DNA of 7,681 bases from an uncultured Ruminococcus sp. (lineage in GTDB: Bacteria; Bacillota; Clostridia; Oscillospirales; Acutalibacteraceae), in contig CACYDD010000312.1 of assembly GCA_902773065.1 (NCBI GenBank), forward strand, positions 1 through 7,681, read 5' to 3'. The stretch's first letter is position 1. Each line of letters begins with the position of its first letter. A program made the position numbers and the translations under genes. Of this stretch, positions 1 through 6,150 are shown in pieces. The notes below the pieces were generated by a model. The model was given only the letters and a program-made list of their open reading frames with translations. It was not told the DNA's origin and made no database searches.

Positions 1-219
1 TACCTGATAGGTAGTAGCTGTACCCGGATTAAGAGTAGCAGTAGCAGCTGTGCCGAATTCTGTGCCCTTAACTGTCCACTCTGTCTGGTCACCCTTGCGG
101 AAGTAGAATGCATAGGTGTATTCGCCTGAACCGCCTGTAGCTGCGCCTGTGAGAGTAACAGGAGTATTAACTGTTACAGAAGCAGCGCTTACTGTTGAAT
201 TGTTTTCAAGAACAGCTGA
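1..219 (-). other. triple-tyrosine-like module, cut by the window edge (residues 1844-1916)
   Basis: The core GGSGEYTYAFYFRKGDQTEW, followed by ATATLNPGTATTYQV, resembles the Y_Y_Y-type Ig-like modules common in Ruminococcus and other Oscillospiraceae secreted proteins. There they often occur in series towards the C-terminus. The module is incomplete here, so the protein continues to the left. Confidence 0.6.
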
Positions 220-3200
220 TACATCAGCATTTATAACTGTATCCTCTTCAACGATAATTGTATAAGCGCCATCTTCATCAGCATCAAGTTCTTCCTCATA
301 CCATGTAACGCTGTCTGCCTCGAATCCTTCGGATACCTTGAATCTGATTTCCTCACCAGCAGCGATTTTGCCGTCTTTCAGCTCATAACCTTCGCAAAGT
401 TCCATATGTTCAGGAAGAGTTACTGTGCAGAGCGGTGCTGCTTCAAATGTATACGGATTTTCCTGTGTTCCGTCGCCGCCGTATACTCTAATAGCAACAT
501 TCTCGCCAAGGTTCTCAGATGGAACAAACAATTCAAATCCAGAATAATAATCTTGGTCCTCATTGTCTTCACCTTCGGCAGGTTCACCTTCGTTATTATC
601 ATTTGCTAAAACTTCTTGTGACGGATAAGAGGATTTAAGAAACTCCGGGTTAACATAATATCCGAACTGGTAATATGCAATGGTTTCAAACAGAGCAATT
701 CTGTTGCCCTTGACAATCTGTACATTGCTTGTTGTGTCAGATAAAGTCGGAGTATCGGAACCCCGAAGAGATAAACCTCGAACTTGAGGTGATTCAGGAT
801 TTACAAAGTAAACAAAGTAATCTCCTGTGAAGTCAATTACGTCATTTTTGTAGATCACAAGACCTTCTGAGAGTTTCGTAGGAATTACAGCCTTGTAGGT
901 AACATCATTTCTTACCTTTGGCAGATTATTATTCTTGTAAAGCTTTTTGCCGTCATACCAGCAAAGAGTACTTCCTTCCGGAACGCTGATGCTTCCGTCA
1001 AATGAAGGATAAGTTCCCCATTCAACATTTTCATCAACCTCAATGATTGTTTCTCCGTCAAGTCCTACCCAGGTTACAGTATGAGTAGTATCGTACTGTT
1101 TTTCTACAACTGAAAGGATAAACGGATCTTCTTCCGTACCTGTACCGCTGACAACCTTGAAGCCCATCTCTGCTTCGTCGTCAAACTTATCAGATGTTAC
1201 ATATGCTATGAAGCTATCCCAGTTTCTTGTGAAGAATTCATATTGGTTGGATTCTTTGTCATAATATGATGGGCCAATGACATTATATCCGCCTAAACAT
1301 TCCGGGATAATATCGCCGTTTTCATCATCACAATTATAATATACATTATTGAAGTTTACAAGATCGCCCTGATAGTATTCCTCACCGACTGCAAGAGCCC
1401 TTGCTTCGGATGTTAATTTCCAATGCGCAGTAAGAGTAATATCGGATGTTACAGGTGTATTGAAGTCATAAAGCTTATCGCCGAGATACCAGCCGGTAAA
1501 TACAATATTTTCGGTTTCGATTTCATGTTCCGGCTCATAGTATTCTGCATATCTGCCTTCTGTTACTTCCTTAGTTTCGATATCACCGTCATTCTCATCG
1601 TAAGTAACTACAAACGGGATCTTTTCGTATGTTACAGTGTAGACAGCATCTCCTACAACAGGTACTAATTCGGGTGTCCAGCCTGCAAAACGATAACCTT
1701 CGGGAGCTGTCGGTATCGTGCCGTTGAATTCCGGTGTCGAACCTGCTGTGACTTCTTCGTCAACCTCGAGTACAGTTCCGTCCGCAGCCTTCCATGTCAC
1801 ATCGTATTTGTTTGTATCAACAATACCGAATGAGCACTTAGGAAGAACAGTTGAATTGCCGTTTGAATTTCCATAATTCCAATATACAGCCGTGTAATTC
1901 TGACTAACACCGTAGAAATAACGGTGTTTATATGAGCCTGTCTGTGAATTCTTGATCAGAATAAGCAGATCTCCGCCATGATAAGTGTATGGTGTTGTGA
2001 ACTCGATAACAGGATCTGTAGTGCCGAACTCGTAGTCGCCATCGAATACCTTTACTGCATTCGGGTTGTTTTCAACATCAACGATTCCGGAAATGTCTGA
2101 TTTATTGACTTCAAGCAAATAAACCTTCATTCCTTTAACTGTTGTCGCATCGTTGACGTCTGAATAATAGAACTTAAGTGAATAGATCTCTTGATCGGTC
2201 AGAGCGCTGAGCAGCTCAGACGGATAAACCGATTGTGAAGTTGTCAAAGCATCATTCCAATATACATAGAAAGGAGCCGAGTCAATGGTATTCTGGCCGT
2301 TACAAACCGTAAACGGTACAGTCTTCGGCTTTCTAGAATACACTGCTGTATATACGGTGTCAGTTGTAACAGCTGTTATCTCTTTATCCCAGCCAATGAA
2401 TTCATATGTGAAATAATCACCCTGCTTTGTTGGTGTTTCTCCTGTATATACTGGTACAGATTCTACAACAACACTGTCTGTTGCGAGCGTTGTGCCGTCA
2501 TCGTTTTTCCATGTAACAGTTACATTATATTTCTCTGCGAACACAACACCGATAACAGCGTTTCCGGACGGCATTACAAATGAATATGTTCCGTCATTAT
2601 TTTTGGTTACTTCAACATCTCCGTTATTAACAGCAATGCTTTCACAGAAATATCCTTCTTCAGCGACAGCTGTGAATGTAACTGTTTCGCCCGGAATAAC
2701 GTATTCATATTCTGTAGAAACCGTACCATGCTGAGTATCATCGCTTATACCGATCATTACCTGAGGCATTTCAGCGAATGTTGCATTAATTATAACATCT
2801 TCATCCGGCATTACAAATGAATATGTTCCGTCATTATTTTTGGTTACTTCAACATCTCCATTGTTAACAGAAACGCCTGTGCAGTAGTAGTTTTCAGCAG
2901 GATTTACAGTGAATGCAAAATTCTTGCCTGCTACTCCATACTGAGAAGTAAATGATACTGTACCATTCTGTATCGATTCGCTTGTTGTTACATTGTAGAA
3001 CTCATCAGTAAATGCGAAACGAATAGCATTTCTATATGTTTCACGGCTGCCTGAACCTATTGATCCTGTTGGGTCATAATTACTACTGTCATTACAGTAA
3101 TACATGCTGCTGTATGTACTGCCGCTCATACAACTGAAATCAGCTGTGGTAGTATAATTGCCTGTGTTATCGTCAATAACAAGAACAACATTCTGTTCGC

Positions 3201-5748
3201 CGTTATAATAGAAGCCGTTCAGATTGAATTCAATCGTAGTCCATACATCTGTACCGAAATCCACTTCTCCGCTGAACACCTTGTCTGTCGCTGTTACAGC
3301 AACCCAGTCACTGTTGCCGCTGAAGCTGTCTTTATCGGTATGAACCATATATATATCGAGCTTACGTTTGCATGATATATTAGATATTTTCTTCAGATCG
3401 ATACTGGTTATCAAACCTGCTGCACCGATCTCGGAGGATCTATATATCTGCTGTGTCATTGAGTATCTGTAATAGTTATTGAGCGGTAAATGAGTTGTAT
3501 TATTAGTGTTGCCGCAGCCGATCCATACCTTTGATGTGGTGTAAGCCTTCACAGTGTTGCTCCATGAACTTGAGAAGTTATCGATATTTGCTTTAACACG
3601 TACATAGTATGTAGATTCACCGTCAAGATTTATGAGTGTAGCAGATGTTTCTTCCGTTTCAAAGGAATTAACGCCTTCAGCGAAATTACTGTCCTTACTG
3701 TATTCTACTGTCCAGGTAGAAGCAGGATTCTGCTGTTCCCATGAAATGTCAATGCTTGAAGCAGTGTAGCCGGTTTGCACAATACTTGCCGGAGTTGTTA
3801 TCTTTACATTGAAGCTGACAGATCTTGTTCCAGTATAGTTGCTGCCTTCTACAGGAGTGAATGTATATGTATATGTGCCCGGTGCACATATCATTTCAGC
3901 TTCTTCACCGTTAAATGTAAGTGATTTAGTATAATCCTCTTCCTCTGTCAGAACAGTTCCGTCCGGCAGCGTCAGAGTCGGGGTCAGGTCGATATTTTCT
4001 CCTGTGCAGTTATATTCATTCTCGATACCGCTTACGCTTGCAGTTGCGATGTTGCTTTCATCCATTGTCGGAACAACTTCGTCATTGCTGACTGTCCATT
4101 CATCGCCAAGAGCCTGAGCAAGCTGCTCATTAGTCATATCACCCACTGCTGTACCTTGTGTTGTACCATATGATGTTCTGTAATAGCTGTTATTCGGCGT
4201 AACATTGTTTCTGCTGAATGTCGCGCTGTTAGAGTCAACATTGATATCAAGAGTACCTGCCATAAGACAGTTTGTGATATTCAATGTATTGTTTCTCCAG
4301 CCTACAAAACCGCCGCATCTATCTGTGCCTGATCCTGTAATCGTTCCTGCGAACAGACAATCAGTAATAGTAAGACTGCCGCCTTCGCCTACAGCTACAA
4401 GACCTGCGTGTGTTCCGTCACCCTCGATCGTTGAAACAACATTGATTCTGCTGATACAGTTATCAATATAGCAGTCACCATGGGTGCGTGAAGCTATAGC
4501 GGCCGCATATTTATATCCTGTATTGATAGTACCGTCAACAATAAGGAATTTTATCGTTGCACCTTCGATGTATCCGAATGGAGCGCCGATATCAGAATCA
4601 GCTGTATAGTTGAAAGTGATCTTGTGTCCGTTACCGTTCAATGTGCCTTTGAATCTGTTAACATCTGTACCTGCTACAGTTGTAGCAACAACGTCAGCAG
4701 CGAGTTCGATGGTTTTTCCTTCATATGTAAAACCGTCATTTACGCTTGTTGCAAACACATTCCACTTTTCACTGCTGTCAATTGTCAGATCAGTATTCGG
4801 CTCAATGATCTTGTAATAAGTATTGTTGTCAGCAGCTACAACTTCTTGTGTTGAGTAGCCCAATGCATCAACTCTGCTTACTCTTTCACCTGATGTAACA
4901 ATATAAGCGGAATCTGTCAGTGTCGGATTTCCGATATAGTAATTATTCTCACCGGTAAAGTTGGTGGTGCTTCCGGTATTATGAATAGCGATCGGGTGGA
5001 ATGAGCCTGAGCCTGAGTATGTGCCCTTGAACAGACAGTTATTGATATTCAGATTATTGCCGTCGCTCCAACCCTGAATACCGCCGGCATAATTGCCTTT
5101 GTTTGACATTGTGCCGCCGAAAACAGTATTCGTGATCGTAAGGTAAGAAGTAAGACCATGACCTACGACACCGCCCATATGACGGTTTCCGTTTGTTGAC
5201 GGAACAGATACAGCTGCGTTGATCACGCAGTTAGTAATAGTGTTCGGAAAATCACCGTTGCCTCCGTCTACAAAACCTACCAGACCGGCAGTGTGAGTAT
5301 TACCCGTTACCGTACCTGTTACTGTCAGGTTTTTGATAACTGCGCCGTCACTGATTTTACGGAAAGGTGCTGTACCTTGATTGGATGTGTCGTTAATGTT
5401 GACATTCAGTGTATGGTTGTTACCATTGAATGTACCCTTGAACGGATTATTGATCGTACCTACGATCGTTGTTACACCACTGATATCCGCAGTCATGTTA
5501 ACGGTCAGACCCTCATATGTCGTTCCGTTGCTAACGCTTTGCGCAAAGGTGTTCCATTCTTCAACCGTACCAATTTGGATAGAATCGCCTTCGCCTTCTT
5601 CCGCGCCAGTGCCGTTATCGTCTAAGGCACTAACGGTTATTGCTGAGTTTCCGAACATTCCTGCAATTGGCTGGAATGGGACTGCGCCTGAAACAAGAGT
5701 AAGAACAAGCGCCGCAGCAATAGCTTTCTTGAGAAATTTACCTCTCAT
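1..5748 (-). CDS. giant secreted multi-domain adhesin-like surface protein (C-terminus beyond window)
   Basis: One open frame of 1,916 codons with no stop; I translated all of it. ATG at 5748-5746 follows AAAGGAGG by 8 nt. Residues 1-41 form a signal peptide: basic MRGKFLKK start, hydrophobic core, likely cleavage after ITVSA. A short acidic linker follows. Modules in order, approximate: two GLUG-type beta-helix modules (57-316 and 321-556); an Ig/MBG-like module (557-652); fibronectin type III (653-736); beta-sandwich A (737-917); two divergent InlB-type repeats (917-993, 994-1073); Flg_new-type repeat (1074-1141); beta-sandwich B (1143-1308); two Flg_new-type repeats (1309-1448); unnamed module copy 1 (1449-1548); another Flg_new-like segment (1549-1618); unnamed module copy 2 (1619-1771); InlB-type repeat (1774-1843); triple-tyrosine-like module (1844 to edge). 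No enzyme motif is visible. Such mosaics in gut bacteria are extracellular adhesins or binding proteins; the ligand is unknown. The anchor (sortase motif, dockerin or S-layer domain) would lie left of the window. Confidence 0.9.
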   Translation of the reverse strand, partial: MRGKFLKKAIAAALVLTLVSGAVPFQPIAGMFGNSAITVSALDDNGTGAEEGEGDSIQIGTVEEWNTFAQSVSNGTTYEGLTVNMTADISGVTTIVGTINNPFKGTFNGNNHTLNVNINDTSNQGTAPFRKISDGAVIKNLTVTGTVTGNTHTAGLVGFVDGGNGDFPNTITNCVINAAVSVPSTNGNRHMGGVVGHGLTSYLTITNTVFGGTMSNKGNYAGGIQGWSDGNNLNINNCLFKGTYSGSGSFHPIAIHNTGSTTNFTGENNYYIGNPTLTDSAYIVTSGERVSRVDALGYSTQEVVAADNNTYYKIIEPNTDLTIDSSEKWNVFATSVNDGFTYEGKTIELAADVVATTVAGTDVNRFKGTLNGNGHKITFNYTADSDIGAPFGYIEGATIKFLIVDGTINTGYKYAAAIASRTHGDCYIDNCISRINVVSTIEGDGTHAGLVAVGEGGSLTITDCLFAGTITGSGTDRCGGFVGWRNNTLNITNCLMAGTLDINVDSNSATFSRNNVTPNNSYYRTSYGTTQGTAVGDMTNEQLAQALGDEWTVSNDEVVPTMDESNIATASVSGIENEYNCTGENIDLTPTLTLPDGTVLTEEEDYTKSLTFNGEEAEMICAPGTYTYTFTPVEGSNYTGTRSVSFNVKITTPASIVQTGYTASSIDISWEQQNPASTWTVEYSKDSNFAEGVNSFETEETSATLINLDGESTYYVRVKANIDNFSSSWSNTVKAYTTSKVWIGCGNTNNTTHLPLNNYYRYSMTQQIYRSSEIGAAGLITSIDLKKISNISCKRKLDIYMVHTDKDSFSGNSDWVAVTATDKVFSGEVDFGTDVWTTIEFNLNGFYYNGEQNVVLVIDDNTGNYTTTADFSCMSGSTYSSMYYCNDSSNYDPTGSIGSGSRETYRNAIRFAFTDEFYNVTTSESIQNGTVSFTSQYGVAGKNFAFTVNPAENYYCTGVSVNNGDVEVTKNNDGTYSFVMPDEDVIINATFAEMPQVMIGISDDTQHGTVSTEYEYVIPGETVTFTAVAEEGYFCESIAVNNGDVEVTKNNDGTYSFVMPSGNAVIGVVFAEKYNVTVTWKNDDGTTLATDSVVVESVPVYTGETPTKQGDYFTYEFIGWDKEITAVTTDTVYTAVYSRKPKTVPFTVCNGQNTIDSAPFYVYWNDALTTSQSVYPSELLSALTDQEIYSLKFYYSDVNDATTVKGMKVYLLEVNKSDISGIVDVENNPNAVKVFDGDYEFGTTDPVIEFTTPYTYHGGDLLILIKNSQTGSYKHRYFYGVSQNYTAVYWNYGNSNGNSTVLPKCSFGIVDTNKYDVTWKAADGTVLEVDEEVTAGSTPEFNGTIPTAPEGYRFAGWTPELVPVVGDAVYTVTYEKIPFVVTYDENDGDIETKEVTEGRYAEYYEPEHEIETENIVFTGWYLGDKLYDFNTPVTSDITLTAHWKLTSEARALAVGEEYYQGDLVNFNNVYYNCDDENGDIIPECLGGYNVIGPSYYDKESNQYEFFTRNWDSFIAYVTSDKFDDEAEMGFKVVSGTGTEEDPFILSVVEKQYDTTHTVTWVGLDGETIIEVDENVEWGTYPSFDGSISVPEGSTLCWYDGKKLYKNNNLPKVRNDVTYKAVIPTKLSEGLVIYKNDVIDFTGDYFVYFVNPESPQVRGLSLRGSDTPTLSDTTSNVQIVKGNRIALFETIAYYQFGYYVNPEFLKSSYPSQEVLANDNNEGEPAEGEDNEDQDYYSGFELFVPSENLGENVAIRVYGGDGTQENPYTFEAAPLCTVTLPEHMELCEGYELKDGKIAAGEEIRFKVSEGFEADSVTWYEEELDADEDGAYTIIVEEDTVINADVSAVLENNSTVSAASVTVNTPVTLTGAATGGSGEYTYAFYFRKGDQTEWTVKGTEFGTAATATLNPGTATTYQV
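436..894 (-). repeat. unnamed module copy 2, ending in a GDGTQENPY motif (residues 1619-1771)
   Basis: It aligns with copy 1 at both ends: LVIYKNDVIDFTGDYFVYF against EEYYQGDLVNF, and FELFVPSENLGENVAIRVY plus GDGTQENPYTF (motif 1758-1766) against the end of copy 1. It is about 50 residues longer. Much of the extra length is an acidic low-complexity insert around residues 1716-1733 (DNNEGEPAEGEDNEDQD), probably a flexible linker. Function unknown. Confidence 0.45.
1105..1404 (-). repeat. unnamed module copy 1, ending in a GTGTEEDPF motif (residues 1449-1548)
   Basis: I do not recognise a named family. The module begins with EEYYQGDLVNF and has an aromatic-rich centre (YEFFTRNWDSFIAYVTSDKF). 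It ends with GFKVVSGTGTEEDPFIL, with the motif at residues 1535-1543. Copy 2 has the same start, aromatic middle and Gly/acidic-Pro end motif. It sits directly after a Flg_new-type repeat ending in TLTAHWKL. Confidence 0.5.
1825..2322 (-). repeat. beta-sandwich module B of the giant surface protein (residues 1143-1308)
   Basis: FTVCNGQNTIDSAPFYVYW and SQSVYPSELLSAL align with the opening of module A (IGCGNTNN, then LPLNNYYRYS, then QQIYR). The later strands IYSLKFYYSD, MKVYLLEV, VKVFDGDYEF, TPYTYHGGDLLILIKN and HRYFYG follow the same order as A. It lies between two Flg_new-type repeats rather than after an Fn3 domain, so modules have been shuffled within the gene. Function is inferred to be binding; no catalytic motif is visible. 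Confidence 0.55.
2569..2633 (-). repeat. 65-bp near-identical direct repeat, copy 2 in transcription order (mate at 2806-2870)
   Basis: This is the second copy of the repeat described at 2806-2870. It encodes the same VNNGDVEV to SFVMP strand pair in the second InlB-type repeat. Only two bases differ, at 2623 and 2626. Confidence 0.9.
2806..2870 (-). repeat. 65-bp near-identical direct repeat, copy 1 in transcription order (mate at 2569-2633)
   Basis: This segment encodes the VNNGDVEV and KNNDGTYSFVMP part of the first divergent InlB-type repeat. It matches 2569-2633 at 63 of 65 bases, and 54 bases in a row are identical (2806-2859 against 2569-2622). The flanking parts of the two InlB-type repeats differ much more at both protein and DNA level. 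The offset is 237 bp, exactly 79 codons, so recombination between copies would keep the frame. Confidence 0.9.
2998..3540 (-). repeat. beta-sandwich module A of the giant surface protein (residues 737-917)
   Basis: It opens with KVWIGCGNTNN and LPLNNYYRYSMTQQIYR. LDIYMVHTDKDSF, VFSGEVDF and NVVLVIDDNTGNY follow, and it ends with AIRFAF. The arrangement (polar N-terminal strand, Q-x-x-Y plus acceptor, DIYMV strand, late VLVIDDN strand, closing R-F/V-x-F strand) resembles the C-terminal carbohydrate- or protein-binding sandwich modules that follow Fn3 in Bacteroidota adhesins. I recognise the pattern but cannot assign a certain Pfam name. Module B is a diverged relative. Confidence 0.6.
3541..3792 (-). 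other. fibronectin type III domain in the giant surface protein (residues 653-736)
   Basis: The domain runs from PASIVQTGYTASSIDISW, through TWTVEYSKDSNF and the ATLINLDGESTYYVRVKA segment, to SNTVKAY. It has the hallmarks of the fold: a Trp in strand B (ISW), the WTVEYS strand, the L-x-x-L/D-G-x-x-Y-Y-V-R-V-K signature of strands E-F, and a terminal SW/S-x-x segment. Fn3 domains in bacterial surface proteins act as spacers or binding platforms. Here it leads directly into beta-sandwich A. Confidence 0.8.
4081..4788 (-). repeat. GLUG-type beta-helix module, copy 2 (residues 321-556)
   Basis: This copy starts with LTIDSSEKWNVFATSV, matching the start of copy 1 (IQIGTVEEWNTFAQSV). It continues with FKGTLNGNGHKITFNY and the rungs HAGLVAVGEGG and CGGFVGWRNN. 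It is richer in cysteine than copy 1 (C426, C431, C464, C478, C494). Three of these sit in the strand-end pattern IDNC, ITDC and ITNC. The tail (NNSYYRTSYGTTQGTAV, then MTNEQLAQALGDEW) resembles the closing segment often found after GLUG repeats in gut-bacterial adhesins. The DNA of the two copies has diverged, so this duplication is old. Confidence 0.75.
4801..5580 (-). repeat. GLUG-type beta-helix module, copy 1 (residues 57-316)
   Basis: The module opens with a W-x-x-F segment (VEEWNTFAQSV, residues 62-72) and a KGTFNGNNHTLN segment. GLUG-like rungs follow: TAGLVGFVDGG, MGGVVG and YAGGIQGWSDG. Rungs alternate with strands ending in ITNCVI (171-176) or INNCLF (235-240). It closes with a Tyr-rich tail (NNYYIG, then NNTYYKI). 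The same order recurs in copy 2, so I read the pair as an ancient tandem duplication. GLUG repeats are known from bacterial surface proteins, where they are thought to build a right-handed beta-helix. The exact boundary is my estimate. Confidence 0.75.
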
Positions 5749-5756
5749 TGATGTTG

Positions 5757-5764
5757 CCTCCTTT
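5757..5764 (-). promoter_or_regulatory. ribosome binding site of the giant surface protein
   Basis: AAAGGAGG on the minus strand lies 8 nt before the ATG at 5748. It is a near-perfect Shine-Dalgarno sequence and fixes the start, which also gives a good signal peptide. Confidence 0.85.
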
Positions 5765-5776
5765 TAAGTAATTATG

Positions 5777-5814
5777 TGAGAAAACTATTATTAATTGAGA
5801 AAACTATTATTAAT
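5777..5814 (-). repeat. perfect 19-bp tandem duplication in the leader of the giant surface protein gene
   Basis: Two adjacent copies (5777-5795 and 5796-5814) of ATTAATAATAGTTTTCTCA, read on the minus strand, are identical at all 19 positions. They lie between the predicted promoter and the ribosome binding site, so they would be in the 5' untranslated RNA. They could be a recent slippage duplication or paired binding sites; the sequence does not decide between these. Confidence 0.9.
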
Positions 5815-5835
5815 AACCAAAGATTTCTCAGCAGT

Positions 5836-5864
5836 ATTATAACATAATATAAACAAAAATACAA
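5836..5864 (-). promoter_or_regulatory. predicted sigma-A-type promoter of the giant surface protein
   Basis: On the minus strand there is a weak -35 TTGTAT (5864-5859), a 17-nt spacer and a perfect -10 TATAAT (5841-5836). The TG one base upstream of the -10 makes it an extended -10. Transcription would start near 5829, leaving a leader of about 80 nt that holds the 19-bp tandem repeat. Confidence 0.65.
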
Positions 5865-6051
5865 CTTTTTCTTCGTGAAACGTCCAAATCCTGCGTGAAA
5901 AGAACATCTGATAATTCAAAAAAACAGATATGTGAAAATAATAATTTATAGTTTTATAACAATTATCTAAGTATTGTAAGACTGTTCGTTGAAATATCAC
6001 ATTAAGCATTGACTGAAATTACGATATTTGATTAATATTAATATATTATTA
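5865..6051. other. AT-rich divergent intergenic DNA with no gene recognised
   Basis: This is the middle of the 402-bp gap between the two start codons. It contains a 12-bp AT palindrome (ATTAATATTAAT, 6031-6042) and scattered GTGAAA words, but nothing I can call an operator. A 72-codon minus-strand frame crosses it and is not supported (see rejected items). Confidence 0.6.
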
Positions 6052-6080
6052 TGGACATTTATATATTTTTTTGTTATAAT
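6052..6080 (+). promoter_or_regulatory. predicted sigma-A-type promoter of the lipoprotein peptidase
   Basis: A -35 TGGACA (6052-6057, 5 of 6 consensus), a 17-nt spacer and a perfect -10 TATAAT (6075-6080) are present. TG at 6072-6073 again makes an extended -10 (TGTTATAAT), the same nonamer as the opposing promoter. Transcription would start near 6087, about 64 nt before the start codon. Confidence 0.75.
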
Positions 6081-6135
6081 AGTAACAAATTTATCAGAGT
6101 TTCATGAAAGAAGAATTTTATTACAATTTTTATCT

Positions 6136-6142
6136 GAGGAGG
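6136..6142 (+). promoter_or_regulatory. ribosome binding site of the lipoprotein peptidase
   Basis: GAGGAGG lies 8 nt before the ATG at 6151. It selects this start over the upstream in-frame ATG at 6028, which lies before the predicted promoter and would spoil the lipoprotein signal. Confidence 0.85.
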
Positions 6143-6150
6143 ATGATGAT

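Noticed and set aside
406..4854. Other plus-strand frames opposite the giant gene (for example 406-609, 1423-1668, 2492-2734, 4205-4471, 4610-4854)
   Set aside because: All lie antisense to the continuous minus-strand frame and read as low-information complements of its Thr/Val/Asn-rich codons.
5293..5767. Plus-strand open frames of 110 and 128 codons opposite the start of the giant gene
   Set aside because: They are antisense shadows of a long coding frame with a recognisable signal peptide and GLUG repeats. Their own sequences show no domain and no ribosome binding site.
5791..6009. Minus-strand 72-codon open frame in the intergenic region
   Set aside because: It has no Shine-Dalgarno before its ATG, is rich in Phe/Tyr/Asn as AT-rich noncoding DNA would be, and covers the predicted promoter and part of the tandem repeat of the giant gene.
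6031..6042. 12-bp palindrome ATTAATATTAAT as an operator
   Set aside because: It contains only A and T in very AT-rich DNA, where such palindromes arise readily by chance.
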